Shown here in pieces: positions 15,473 through 24,044 of a stretch of 64,000 nt of DNA. Position numbers and translations under genes: made by a program. Position 1 is the first letter of the stretch; the number at the start of each line of letters is the position of its first letter. This DNA comes from Mesorhizobium sp. WSM4313 (GTDB taxonomy: Bacteria; Pseudomonadota; Alphaproteobacteria; Rhizobiales; Rhizobiaceae). The stretch lies in the NCBI RefSeq assembly GCF_002294725.1, contig NZ_NSFT01000010.1, forward strand, positions 62,001 to 126,000, read 5' to 3'. The notes beneath the pieces were generated by a model that saw only the letters and a list, made by a program, of their open reading frames with translations, made no database searches and was not told where the DNA came from.

Positions 15473-16879
15473 ATGACGGCTGCGGTTGAAACGGCACAAA
15501 CGACGACAATCCACGGCGACAGGGTCTCGCTGCTTCGGGTGCTCGGCCCGGCGCATGTGTGGGCGCTGGGCGTCGGCATCGTGCTGGTCGGCGAGTTCAC
15601 CGGCTGGAATTTCTCCGCCGACAAGGGCGGCGCGCTCGCCGCGCTGATCGTCTGCTGGGTCGTCGGGCTGCTCTACACCTCGGTCGCCATGATCGATTCG
15701 GAGGTGACGTCCACCGTCGCCGCCGCCGGCGGCCAGTATGCTCAGGCCAAGCATATCGTCGGGCCGCTGATGGCCTTCAACGTCGCACTGTTCCTGGTGT
15801 TCGCCTACACCATGCTGGAAGTGTCGGACGCGATCCTGCTCGGCGACACCATCGTCGCCAAGGCCGGCGTCGAGGGGCTGACGCACAACTCCTTCATCGC
15901 CGCCACCATCGTCGTGCTCGCCTGGCTCAACTATCGCGGCGTGCTGATGACGCTCAACGTCAACTTCGTCATCACCGCGATCGCCTATGTCTCGATCGTG
16001 ATCCTGTTCTTCTCCGTCAGCCCTTGGACGCAAGGCGCGGTGCTGAAGCTCAACGAGCTGGTCACCCCCGGCAACGCCCTGCCCTATGGCTGGATCGGCG
16101 TCATTGCCGCCTTCCAATTCGGCATCTGGTATTATCTCGGCATAGAGGGCACGACGCAGGCAGCCGAGGAAGTGCGCTCGCCGGCGCGCTCGCTGCCTTA
16201 CGGCACCATGGCCGGCATGATCACGCTTCTGATCGCCGCCGCGATGACCTGGTATGTCTGCGCCTCGCTGATGCCCTGGGAATATCTCGGCATCACCTAT
16301 TATCCGCTGTGGGACGCCGGCAAGCTGACGGGCAGCCCGCTGCTGGAAAACCTGCTCTTCATCGCGACGCTGCTGGCAGCGCTCGCCTCGGCCAATGGCT
16401 GCATCAACGACGCGGCGCGCGCCTGGTTCTCGCTCGGCCGCGACCGCTACCTGCCGAGCTGGTTCTCGGCAGTGCATCCGAAATATCGCACGCCCTATCG
16501 CTCGATCCTCTTCCTGCTGCCGATCGCGCTGGCCTTCGCCTTCATCGCTGATCTCAACCAGGCGATCACCTTCTCGATCCTGTCGGGCGTGCTGCAATAC
16601 ACCTTCATGAGCATCAACATCATGATGTTCCGCAAGAAGTGGCCGCTGGGTTCGATCCGCCGCGGCTACACGCACCCCTTCCACCCACTGCCGGCGATCG
16701 TGCTCTTCTGCCTGTGCATGGTGACTTTCTTCGCCATCTTCCTCGGCTTCGGCTCTCAGTTGATCGCGATGACCGTCTTCTATTTCCTGATCTCGCTGTG
16801 GTTCCACTTCTACCGCTACAAGTTCGTGCGGCGCGGCGACCAGTTCTCCATGCCGTGGCCGAAGCCGCAGGGTTATTGA
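15473..16879 (+). CDS. APC-superfamily permease (ethanolamine/amine transporter-like)
   Basis: This 468-residue protein has about 12 membrane helices. It opens with VLGPAHVWALGVGIVLVGEFTGWNF, the APC consensus region, and contains FQFGIWYYLGIEGTTQAAEEVRSPARSLPYGTMAG, typical of the EAT (ethanolamine transporter) branch, where the glutamate-rich loop follows TM6. It is preceded by three small membrane proteins in one apparent operon, which is unusual for APC carriers, most of which work alone. Location inside the methylamine region suggests uptake of a methylated amine, a gamma-glutamyl amide, or ethanolamine/choline-like amines. ATG 15473 was chosen over an in-frame GTG 12 bp upstream. Confidence 0.8.
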   Translation: MTAAVETAQTTTIHGDRVSLLRVLGPAHVWALGVGIVLVGEFTGWNFSADKGGALAALIVCWVVGLLYTSVAMIDSEVTSTVAAAGGQYAQAKHIVGPLMAFNVALFLVFAYTMLEVSDAILLGDTIVAKAGVEGLTHNSFIAATIVVLAWLNYRGVLMTLNVNFVITAIAYVSIVILFFSVSPWTQGAVLKLNELVTPGNALPYGWIGVIAAFQFGIWYYLGIEGTTQAAEEVRSPARSLPYGTMAGMITLLIAAAMTWYVCASLMPWEYLGITYYPLWDAGKLTGSPLLENLLFIATLLAALASANGCINDAARAWFSLGRDRYLPSWFSAVHPKYRTPYRSILFLLPIALAFAFIADLNQAITFSILSGVLQYTFMSINIMMFRKKWPLGSIRRGYTHPFHPLPAIVLFCLCMVTFFAIFLGFGSQLIAMTVFYFLISLWFHFYRYKFVRRGDQFSMPWPKPQGY

Positions 16880-16889
16880 GTGGAGTAAG

Positions 16890-16912
16890 GGCCCGCCGTT
16901 CGATGGCGGGCC
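16890..16912 (+). terminator. Hairpin after the permease, possible terminator
   Basis: A perfect 8-bp stem, GGCCCGCC with GGCGGGCC, has a 7-base loop. There is no T run, so intrinsic termination may be weak and read-through into the next two genes is possible. Confidence 0.4.
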
Positions 16913-16925
16913 GTGGCGTATCGAA

Positions 16926-17615
16926 ATGTCCGAGCTGACGTCAGTATTGCTTACCGGGGCGATCGCACTGGGCGTCGCCGCTCATATTGTCTGGCTGGCG
17001 CGCGCCAGCCGCAACAGGGCGAAGGCGGCCTTGGCCGCCCATATGGCGAGCGTCCGCAGCATCGTTCCGGACGCCGCCGACATTTCCGATGGCACAGCCG
17101 GTGTCGTCACCTGGGCCGGTTCCTGGAACGGTCAGCGCGTCCAGGTGCGGACCATCGTCGACACGCTGGCGACACGAAAGCTGCCGACGCGCTGGCTCAG
17201 CGTTTCGATCACCGAGCCGGTCGCGGTGCCGGGCACGTTCGACATGATGATGCGGCCGAATTCGGCGACGACATTTTCCAATTTCGACCATCTGCCGCAC
17301 ACGCTGCCGAAGGTGCTCGGCCTTCCCGCCGACGCGGTGCTCAGGACGGACCGCAGAGGCGTCGCCTTCCCGCAGGATCTGATCGCCGCGCATACAGACA
17401 TCTTTGCCGAAAGCCGCGCCAAGGAATTGCTGATAACGCCGAAGGGCGTGCGCATCGTCTGGCTGCTGGCCGAGGCCGAGCGCGCTCGCTACGGTGTGTT
17501 CCGGCAGGCGGCGTTCGGCGATGCCGGGATCGATCCGGCCTTGATCGAACGGCTGCTCGAGGCAGCCTCGACGCTTCGCCAAGCCATCAACCGGCGCGAA
17601 AGACGGGCCGCATGA
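16926..17615 (+). CDS. Uncharacterised protein with N-terminal membrane anchor
   Basis: This 229-residue protein has a hydrophobic N-terminus (about residues 5-25, SVLLTGAIALGVAAHIVWLA) and then a mixed soluble region with AGVVTWAGSWNGQRVQVRTIVDTLATRKLPTRWLSVSITEP. No catalytic motif was recognised. It would sit in the inner membrane with its domain in the cytoplasm or periplasm. It follows the permease by 46 bp and its stop overlaps the next gene's start (ATGA), so the pair is coupled. The function is unknown. Confidence 0.7.
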   Translation: MSELTSVLLTGAIALGVAAHIVWLARASRNRAKAALAAHMASVRSIVPDAADISDGTAGVVTWAGSWNGQRVQVRTIVDTLATRKLPTRWLSVSITEPVAVPGTFDMMMRPNSATTFSNFDHLPHTLPKVLGLPADAVLRTDRRGVAFPQDLIAAHTDIFAESRAKELLITPKGVRIVWLLAEAERARYGVFRQAAFGDAGIDPALIERLLEAASTLRQAINRRERRAA

Positions 17616-17941
17616 GCGACGAAACCGCCACCCCTGCTCCCGCGAATCCCTATCTCGTGCTCGGGGCCGCGATAATCTTGCCGGCAAGCGGCCATGTCAT
17701 GCTCGGCGTGCCGGCGCGCGGGCTGCAATTCCTGTTCTTCATGGTGATCCTTGGCTGGATAACCACCAAGCTGGCGCCGGTCGACGCCGGCTTCATCGGC
17801 CGCCATGCCGGGGGTTTCCTGATCTATGCCCTCTCGATCCTCGACGCCTATAGGATCGCGCGCATCCGCCATGCGATCTGGGTTCACAATGCGCGTCCGG
17901 GCGGCGATAGTGCCGAGGGCAATGCCCCGTCCAATATGTAA
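17612..17941 (+). CDS. Small multi-pass membrane protein of unknown function
   Basis: This 109-residue protein, starting MSDETATPAPANPYLVLGAAIILPASGHVMLGVPARG, has two or three hydrophobic segments (about 15-35, 40-58, 65-85). The sequence pattern with a GHVMLGVPARGLQF turn recalls small integral membrane proteins often annotated only as hypothetical. It overlaps the 229-residue protein gene by 4 bases and probably depends on it for translation. It ends 86 bp before mgsA with a promoter-like AT-rich gap between. Confidence 0.65.
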   Translation: MSDETATPAPANPYLVLGAAIILPASGHVMLGVPARGLQFLFFMVILGWITTKLAPVDAGFIGRHAGGFLIYALSILDAYRIARIRHAIWVHNARPGGDSAEGNAPSNM

Positions 17942-17949
17942 TCACAGGA

Positions 17950-17963
17950 AAATTTTTTTCATA
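17950..17963. promoter_or_regulatory. A-tract motif upstream of mgsA
   Basis: AAATTTTTTTCATA is the exact reverse complement of the 14-mer at 14492-14505 and is centred about 70 bp before the mgsA start codon. It sits in the only AT-rich stretch of the 86-bp gap and probably overlaps or borders the promoter of the mgs-gmaS operon. Confidence 0.35.
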
Positions 17964-18027
17964 CCAATTGAATTCGGCTTACTCATTGGGTACATCATCT
18001 GAGAGCCAAAAAACGTTGGAGGCTGGC

Positions 18028-18924
18028 ATGTGCGGAATCGTCGGACTTTTCTTGAAGGACAAGGCGCTGGAGCCGAAGCTCGGCGCCATGCTGTCGGAGA
18101 TGCTGGTGTCGCTCAGCGACCGCGGACCGGACAGTGCCGGCATCGCCATCTATGGCGCAGCCACCGGCAATGAAGCCAAGATCACCGTGCAGTCGCCGAA
18201 GCCCGATCGCGATTTCCGCGGCCTCGACGCCGAGCTCGCCAAGGCGATCAGCGCGCCGGTCAGCGTCGCGGTCAAGTCCACGCATGCGGTGATCCGGACC
18301 ACGCCGGACAAGGTCGACGCCGCGCGCGAGGCGCTGCAGACGCTCCGGCCCGACATCCGCATCATGGGCGCCGGCGAAGCAGTCGAGATCTACAAGGAAG
18401 TCGGCCTGCCCGAAGCGGTCGTCGACCGTTTCGACGTGCGCGCGATGACCGGCACGCACGGTATCGGCCACACCCGCATGGCAACGGAATCGGCGGTGAC
18501 GACGATGGGCGCGCATCCTTTCTCGACCGGCGCCGACCAGTGCCTGGTGCACAATGGCTCGCTCTCCAACCACAACAATGTACGCCGCGAGCTGATTCGC
18601 GACGGCATGACCTTCGAGACCGAGAACGACACCGAGGTGGCGGCTGCCTATCTGTCCAACCGGATGGCGCATGGCAAGAATCTCGGCGAGGCGCTGGAAG
18701 GCGCGCTCTCTGACCTCGACGGCTTCTTCACCTTCGTCGTCGGCACCAAGAATGGCTTCGGTGTGGTGCGCGATCCGATCGCCTGCAAGCCGGCCGTGAT
18801 GGCCGAGACCGACCAGTATGTCGCCTTCGGCTCCGAATATCGCGCGCTGACCAAGCTTCCCGGCATCGACAATGCGCGGGTCTGGGAGCCCGAGCCCGCA
18901 ACCGTTTATTTCTGGGAGCATTGA
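18028..18924 (+). CDS. mgsA: N-methylglutamate synthase subunit A (class II glutamine amidotransferase)
   Basis: This 298-residue Ntn-type glutaminase domain is like GlxB. Cys2 of MCGIVGLF is the nucleophile exposed after Met removal. The conserved DRGPDSAGIA, GIGHTRMATESAVT and CLVHNGSLSNHNNVRREL segments of glutamate-synthase-type amidotransferases are present, and ENDTEVAAAYL ends the active-site region. In the N-methylglutamate pathway it works with MgsB and MgsC to convert methylamine carried as gamma-glutamylmethylamide into N-methylglutamate. ATG 18028 follows TTGGAGG. An upstream in-frame start would put residues before Cys2 and is rejected. First gene of mgsABC-gmaS. Confidence 0.9.
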   Translation: MCGIVGLFLKDKALEPKLGAMLSEMLVSLSDRGPDSAGIAIYGAATGNEAKITVQSPKPDRDFRGLDAELAKAISAPVSVAVKSTHAVIRTTPDKVDAAREALQTLRPDIRIMGAGEAVEIYKEVGLPEAVVDRFDVRAMTGTHGIGHTRMATESAVTTMGAHPFSTGADQCLVHNGSLSNHNNVRRELIRDGMTFETENDTEVAAAYLSNRMAHGKNLGEALEGALSDLDGFFTFVVGTKNGFGVVRDPIACKPAVMAETDQYVAFGSEYRALTKLPGIDNARVWEPEPATVYFWEH

Positions 18925-18928
18925 GCTC

Positions 18929-19675
18929 ATGCCGGCAACCCCAATGTCGAAAGCCGAGCGCGAGCCAGGCCATGCCCACAATCAGGCGTCACGCGTCTTT
19001 GACCTATCCGTGCATTCGCTGCGCGAGTTGAACCAGGCGCTGCACAAGCTCACGCCCGGCTCGAACGAGACCGCATGGGAAGTGCTCAACCCCAAGGGCA
19101 GCCATTCGGTGGCGGTCGGCGTCGATCAGCCCGTCAGTATCGATGTACGCGGCAGCGTCGGCTATTACTGCGCCGGCATGAATGACGGCGCGGCGATCAC
19201 CGTGCATGGCTCGGCCGGCCCCGGTGTCGGCGAGAACATGATGTCGGGCTCGATCGTCATCAAGGGCGACGCCAGCCAGTATGCCGGCGCCACCGGCCGC
19301 GGCGGCTTGCTGGTCATCGAGGGCAATGCCTCGTCGCGCTGCGGCATTTCGATGAAAGGCATCGACATCGTCGTGCACGGCAATATCGGCCACATGTCGG
19401 CCTTCATGGCGCAGTCCGGCAACCTCGTGGTGCTGGGCGATGCCGGCGACGCGCTGGGCGATTCCATCTACGAGGCGCGGCTCTTCGTGCGCGGCAAGGT
19501 GGAGAGCCTCGGCGCCGACTGCATCGCCAAGGAGATGCGGTCCGAGCATATCGAATTGCTGCAGGCCCTGCTCGACAAGGCCGGCGTGACCGGCGTCAAG
19601 GCCTCGGAGTTCAAGCGCTACGGCTCGGCCCGCAAACTCTACAATTTCAACATCGATAACGCCGACGCGTATTGA
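18929..19675 (+). CDS. mgsB: N-methylglutamate synthase subunit B (GltB C-terminal/GlxC-like)
   Basis: This 248-residue protein is made mainly of the right-handed beta-helix of glutamate synthase C-terminal (GXGXG) domains: GMNDGAAITVHGSAGPG, MSGSIVIKGDASQYAGATGRGG, LVIEGNASSRCGISMKG, IDIVVHGNIGHMSAFMAQSG and LVVLGDAGDALGDSIYEA. It is structural, linking the amidotransferase and FMN subunits. It starts 4 bp after mgsA stops. ATG 18929 is used; an ATG 15 bp later is also possible. Confidence 0.88.
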   Translation: MPATPMSKAEREPGHAHNQASRVFDLSVHSLRELNQALHKLTPGSNETAWEVLNPKGSHSVAVGVDQPVSIDVRGSVGYYCAGMNDGAAITVHGSAGPGVGENMMSGSIVIKGDASQYAGATGRGGLLVIEGNASSRCGISMKGIDIVVHGNIGHMSAFMAQSGNLVVLGDAGDALGDSIYEARLFVRGKVESLGADCIAKEMRSEHIELLQALLDKAGVTGVKASEFKRYGSARKLYNFNIDNADAY

Positions 19676-19681
19676 GGCAAG

Positions 19682-21010
19682 ATGACCTACCGCAACCCGC
19701 CGACGACGCCGCGCAAATCCGCGACCTTCGACGATTACACGCTTTCCGAAATCCGCCGCGCGGCCGCGACCGGCATCTATGATATCCGCGGCGCCGGCGC
19801 CAAGCGCAAGCTGCCGCATTTCGACGACCTGCTTTTCCTCGGCGCCTCGATCTCGCGCTATCCGCTCGAAGGCTATCGCGAGCGCTGCGACACCTCGGTA
19901 GTGCTCGGCTCGCGCCACGCCAGGAAGCCGATCGAGCTGAAGATCCCGATCACCATCGCCGGCATGAGCTTTGGCTCGCTGTCCGGGCCGGCTAAGGAAG
20001 CCTTGGGGCGCGGCGCCACGCTCTCCGGCACCTCGACCACCACCGGTGACGGCGGCATGACCGAGGAAGAACGCGGTCATTCCAAGACGCTGGTCTATCA
20101 GTACCTGCCCTCGCGCTACGGCATGAATCCGCGCGACCTGCGCCGCGCCGACGCCATCGAAGTGGTCGTCGGCCAGGGCGCCAAGCCCGGCGGCGGCGGC
20201 ATGCTGCTCGGACAGAAGATCTCCGACCGCGTCGCCGAGATGCGCACGCTGCCCAAGGGCATCGACCAGCGCTCGGCCTCGCGCCATCCCGATTGGACGG
20301 GGCCGGACGATCTCGAGATCAAGATCCTCGAGCTGCGCGAGATCACCGACTGGGAAAAGCCGATCTACGTCAAGGTCGGCGGCGCGCGGCCCTATTACGA
20401 CACCGCGCTCGCGGTGAAGGCCGGCGCCGATGTCGTGGTGGTTGACGGCATGCAGGGCGGCACCGCTGCCACCCAGGAAGTGTTCATCGAGAATGTCGGC
20501 CAGCCGACGCTTGCCTGCATCCGGCCGGCGGTACAGGCGCTGCAAGACCTCGGCATGCATCGCAAGGTGCAGCTCATCGTCTCGGGCGGCATCCGCAACG
20601 GCGCCGATGTCGCCAAGGCGCTGGCGCTGGGCGTCGACGCCGTCTCGATCGGCACGGCGGCACTGGTCGCGCTGGGTGACAACGATCCCCGCTGGGAGGC
20701 GGAGTACAGTGCGCTCGGCACAACGGCCGGCGCCTATGACGACTGGCACGAGGGCCGCGACCCCGCCGGCATCACCACGCAGGACCCCGAATTGATGAAA
20801 CGGGTCGACCCGATCGCGGCCGGACGGCGGCTGGCGAACTACCTCAAGGTGATGACGCTCGAAGCGCAGACCATCGCACGCGCCTGCGGCAAGAACAGCC
20901 TGCACAATCTCGAGCCCGAGGATCTCGTCGCGCTCTCGATCGAAGCCGCCGCCATGGCCGGCGTGCCTTTGGCCGGCACCAGCTGGATACCGGGAAAGAA
21001 CGGCTTCTAG
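19682..21010 (+). CDS. mgsC: N-methylglutamate synthase subunit C (FMN glutamate synthase domain)
   Basis: This 442-residue FMN-binding central domain of glutamate synthase shows LKIPITIAGMSFGSLSGPAKEALGRG, STTTGDGGM, VVVGQGAKPGGGGMLLGQKI, VDGMQGGTAATQEVF and LIVSGGIRNGADVAKALALGVDAVSIGTAAL, the full set of flavin and substrate loops. It would catalyse the reductive/transfer half of N-methylglutamate formation. The start is 6 bp after mgsB with GAGGCAAG as ribosome site. The gene directly precedes gmaS, fitting the known mgsABC-gmaS order. Confidence 0.92.
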   Translation: MTYRNPPTTPRKSATFDDYTLSEIRRAAATGIYDIRGAGAKRKLPHFDDLLFLGASISRYPLEGYRERCDTSVVLGSRHARKPIELKIPITIAGMSFGSLSGPAKEALGRGATLSGTSTTTGDGGMTEEERGHSKTLVYQYLPSRYGMNPRDLRRADAIEVVVGQGAKPGGGGMLLGQKISDRVAEMRTLPKGIDQRSASRHPDWTGPDDLEIKILELREITDWEKPIYVKVGGARPYYDTALAVKAGADVVVVDGMQGGTAATQEVFIENVGQPTLACIRPAVQALQDLGMHRKVQLIVSGGIRNGADVAKALALGVDAVSIGTAALVALGDNDPRWEAEYSALGTTAGAYDDWHEGRDPAGITTQDPELMKRVDPIAAGRRLANYLKVMTLEAQTIARACGKNSLHNLEPEDLVALSIEAAAMAGVPLAGTSWIPGKNGF

Positions 21011-21047
21011 GACAAACTTCCAAGACACATAAGCGAGGAACTACATA

Positions 21048-22355
21048 ATGGGGAACGATCTCGCCGCATTCGCCAAGGAGAACGGCGTCAAATATTTCAT
21101 GATCTCCTACACCGACCTGTTCAGCGGGCAGCGTGCCAAGCTGGTGCCGGCGCAGGCGATCGCCGACATGCAGAAGGACGGTGCAGGATTTGCCGGCTTC
21201 GCCACATGGCTCGACCTGACGCCGGCGCATCCCGACATGCTGGCGGTGCCGGATCCGGCTTCGGTCATCCAACTGCCGTGGAAGAAGGACGTCGCCTGGG
21301 TAGCCGCCAACTGCATCATGGACGACAAGGAGGTGAACCAGGCGCCGCGCAACACGCTGAAGCGGCTGATCGACGAAGCCGCCCGCGACGGCATGCATGT
21401 CAAGACCGGCGTCGAGGCCGAGTTCTTCCTGATCTCGCCTGATGGCAAGGCGATCTCCGACGAGTACGATACAGCGTCGAAACCCTGCTACGACCAGCAG
21501 GCGGTGATGCGGCGCTACGACGTCATCGCCGAGATCTGCGACCACATGCTGGCGTTGGGCTGGGGCCCGTACCAGAACGACCACGAGGACGCCAACGGTC
21601 AGTTCGAGATGAACTGGACCTTCGATCACGCGCTGGCGACCGCCGACAAGCACTCCTTCTTCAAGTTCATGGTCAAGTCGATCGCCGAAAAGCATGGCCT
21701 GCGCGCGACGTTCATGCCCAAGCCCTTCCAGGGCCTGACCGGCAATGGCTGCCATGCGCATATCTCGGTGTGGGACGAGACCGGCAAGACCAATGTCTTT
21801 GCCGACAATTCGGAAGAGCTCGGCCTGTCCGCCAAGGGCAGGAACTTCCTCGGCGGCATCATGAAGCATGCCTCGGCACTTGCCGCTATCACCAACCCGA
21901 CGGTGAATTCCTACAAGCGCATCAACGCGCCGCGCACCATTTCGGGCGCGACCTGGGCGCCGAACACGGTGACCTGGACCGGCAACAACCGCACGCATAT
22001 GGTGCGCGTGCCGGGACCCGGCCGCTTCGAATTGCGCCTGCCGGACGGCGCCGCCAATCCCTACCTCCTGCAGGCCGTCATCATCGCCGCCGGCCTGGAC
22101 GGCATCCGCTCGAAAGCCGATCCCGGCAAGCGCTACGACATCGACATGTACCAGCTCGGCCACACGGTGACGGATGCGCCGAAACTGCCGCTCAACCTGC
22201 TCGACGCGCTGCGCGAGTTCGACAAGGACAAATCGCTCAAGGCGGCGCTGGGTGAGGAATTCTCGTCGGCATATCTAAAGCTGAAGCAGCAGGAATGGAA
22301 TTCCTATGCTTCCCACTTCACGCAGTGGGAGCGCGACCACACGCTGGATATCTGA
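21048..22355 (+). CDS. gmaS: Gamma-glutamylmethylamide synthetase (glutamine synthetase family)
   Basis: This 435-residue protein has the glutamine-synthetase fold: an N-terminal beta-grasp (YTDLFSGQRAKLVPA) and a catalytic domain with VKTGVEAEFFLI, NDHEDANGQFEMNW, PKPFQGLTGNGCHAHISVWD and VPGPGRFELRLPDGAANPYL. It ATP-dependently condenses methylamine with glutamate to gamma-glutamylmethylamide, the entry of monomethylamine into the N-methylglutamate pathway. The GNGCHAHIS version of the GS motif and the mgs neighbours favour GmaS over ordinary GlnA. ATG 21048 follows GCGAGGAAC. A palindromic repeat separates it from mgdA. Confidence 0.93.
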   Translation: MGNDLAAFAKENGVKYFMISYTDLFSGQRAKLVPAQAIADMQKDGAGFAGFATWLDLTPAHPDMLAVPDPASVIQLPWKKDVAWVAANCIMDDKEVNQAPRNTLKRLIDEAARDGMHVKTGVEAEFFLISPDGKAISDEYDTASKPCYDQQAVMRRYDVIAEICDHMLALGWGPYQNDHEDANGQFEMNWTFDHALATADKHSFFKFMVKSIAEKHGLRATFMPKPFQGLTGNGCHAHISVWDETGKTNVFADNSEELGLSAKGRNFLGGIMKHASALAAITNPTVNSYKRINAPRTISGATWAPNTVTWTGNNRTHMVRVPGPGRFELRLPDGAANPYLLQAVIIAAGLDGIRSKADPGKRYDIDMYQLGHTVTDAPKLPLNLLDALREFDKDKSLKAALGEEFSSAYLKLKQQEWNSYASHFTQWERDHTLDI

Positions 22356-22369
22356 CCGTCCCGTAGTGG

Positions 22370-22417
22370 AGCATGATGTCGTCCGAAAACCGCTTCACAC
22401 TTTTCGGCATCATGCTC
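22370..22417. repeat. Short palindromic repeat (AGCATGATG family)
   Basis: The ends AGCATGATGTC and GGCATCATGCT are inverted around an AAAACCGCTTCACACTTTT core. Copies are also at 23706-23754 and, diverged, at 36052-36101. It fills the gmaS-mgdA gap within the operon. Confidence 0.75.
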
Positions 22418-22447
22418 TAGCGGTGCGAGCGACCTCGGAATGAACTG

Positions 22448-23701
22448 ATGAAATATTCGATCTTCTCGCTCGCCCGCGCCGCCCTTTCCGGCCACAAGAA
22501 CTGGCAGCCGACCTGGCGCGATGCTGCGCCCAAGGACCGCTATGACGTGATCATCATCGGCGGCGGCGGCCACGGGCTCGCCACCGCCTGGTTTCTCGCC
22601 AGCGAGTTCGGTATCCGCAATGTCGCGGTGCTGGAAAAGGGGTGGATCGGCTCCGGCAATGCCGGCCGCAACACCACCATCATCCGCTCCAATTACGGCC
22701 TTCCCGGCAACACCGGCTTCTACGAATTGTCGATGAAGCTGTGGGAGCGGATGGAGCAGGACCTCAACTATAACGCGATGGTCAGCCAGCGCGGCGTGCT
22801 CAACCTCTATCACTCCGACGCGCAGCGCGATGCTTTCGCCCGGCGCGGCAACACCATGCGCATCAACGGCATCGATGCGGAACTGCTCGACCAGGCGGCG
22901 CTGCGCAAAATGCTGCCGTTCCTGAATTTCGACAATGCGCGTTTCCCCGTGCAAGGCGGACTGCTGCAGCGGCGCGGCGGCACGGCGCGGCATGACGCCG
23001 TGGTGTGGGGCTACGCGCATGCGGCGAGCGAACTCGGCGTCGACATCATCCAGAATTGCGAGGTTACCGGCTTCACGCGCGACGCCAACGGCAAGGTGAC
23101 CGGTGTTGAGACATCGCGCGGCAAGATCGGCGCCGGCAAGGTCGGCATGGCAGTGGCCGGCTCCTCGTCACGGGTCGCGGCTATGGCAGGTCTTCGCCTG
23201 CCGATCGAAAGCCATGTGCTGCAGGCCTTCGTCTCCGAAGCGATCAAGCCGCTGATCCCCGGGGTCATGACCTTCGGCGCCGGACACTTCTATGTCAGCC
23301 AGTCGGACAAGGGCGGGCTGGTCTTCGGCGGCGATATCGACGGCTACAATTCCTATGCCCAGCGCGGCAATCTGCCGGTCGTGGAGGATGTCTGCGAGGG
23401 CGGTATGGCGCTGATCCCGATGATCGGCCGCGTGCGGCTTTTGCGCCAGTGGGGCGGCATCATGGACATGTCGATGGACGGCTCGCCGATCATCGACAAG
23501 AGCCCGGTCGACGGCCTCTACATCAATGCCGGCTGGTGCTATGGCGGCTTCAAGGCGACGCCCGGCTCCGGTTTCGTCTTCGCCCATCTCATCGCCCGCG
23601 ATCAATCGCACAAGGAAGCCGCGCTTTTCCGCCTCGACCGTTTCCAGCGCGGCGCCATGATCGACGAGAAGGGCCAGGGCGCCCAACCGAACCTGCATTA
23701 G
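22448..23701 (+). CDS. mgdA: N-methylglutamate dehydrogenase subunit A (sarcosine oxidase beta-like)
   Basis: This 417-residue DAO-family flavoprotein has the FAD dinucleotide fold YDVIIIGGGGHGLATAWFLA at about 32-52. Next come GWIGSGNAGRNTTIIRSNY, the region for covalent flavin and substrate binding in SoxB, and a C-terminal YINAGWCYGGFKATPGSG. Together with MgdBCD it oxidises N-methylglutamate to glutamate, with the methyl carbon moved to tetrahydrofolate. It is preceded and followed by the same type of palindromic repeat. ATG 22448 was chosen; the preceding site is weak, so coupling to gmaS is uncertain. Confidence 0.9.
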   Translation: MKYSIFSLARAALSGHKNWQPTWRDAAPKDRYDVIIIGGGGHGLATAWFLASEFGIRNVAVLEKGWIGSGNAGRNTTIIRSNYGLPGNTGFYELSMKLWERMEQDLNYNAMVSQRGVLNLYHSDAQRDAFARRGNTMRINGIDAELLDQAALRKMLPFLNFDNARFPVQGGLLQRRGGTARHDAVVWGYAHAASELGVDIIQNCEVTGFTRDANGKVTGVETSRGKIGAGKVGMAVAGSSSRVAAMAGLRLPIESHVLQAFVSEAIKPLIPGVMTFGAGHFYVSQSDKGGLVFGGDIDGYNSYAQRGNLPVVEDVCEGGMALIPMIGRVRLLRQWGGIMDMSMDGSPIIDKSPVDGLYINAGWCYGGFKATPGSGFVFAHLIARDQSHKEAALFRLDRFQRGAMIDEKGQGAQPNLH

Positions 23702-23705
23702 GGAT

Positions 23706-23754
23706 AGAGCATGATGTTATCCAAAAACCGCTTCACACTTTTTGGCATCATGCA
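23706..23754. repeat. Short palindromic repeat (AGCATGATG family), second copy
   Basis: AGAGCATGATG and CATCATGCAT are inverted around AAAAACCGCTTCACACTTTTT, in the same orientation as the copy at 22370-22417. It lies between mgdA and mgdB, so it is transcribed inside the operon and could form a stable mRNA hairpin. Confidence 0.75.
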
Positions 23755-23768
23755 TTGAAGACCCAGCC

Positions 23769-24044
23769 ATGCGCATAGTCTGTCCCTTCTGCGGCGAACG
23801 CGAACTCGGCGAGTTCACCTATCTCGGCGATGCCAAGCCGAAACGCCCCGCGGCCGATGCCGGCGAAGATGCGGTCTACGATTACGTCTATCTGCGCGAC
23901 AATGTTGCCGGCCCGATGACCGAGCACTGGTACCATGGTGGCGGGTGCCGGGCCTGGCTGAAGGTCACGCGCAACACGCTGACGCATGAGATTTCGGCCG
24001 TTGAGCCGGCGGCGGGGGCCGGCGCCGCCAAGGTTGGTGCGTGA
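23769..24044 (+). CDS. mgdB: N-methylglutamate dehydrogenase subunit B (sarcosine oxidase delta-like)
   Basis: This 91-residue SoxD-type subunit has the zinc-binding start MRIVCPFCGERELGEF and a later Cys in GGGCRAWLKVTRNT. The middle YDYVYLRDNVAGPMTEHWYH is highly typical of the delta subunit. It is structural and binds the alpha subunit. The stop overlaps the mgdC start (TGATG). ATG 23769 is preceded by the palindromic repeat. Confidence 0.9.
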   Translation: MRIVCPFCGERELGEFTYLGDAKPKRPAADAGEDAVYDYVYLRDNVAGPMTEHWYHGGGCRAWLKVTRNTLTHEISAVEPAAGAGAAKVGA

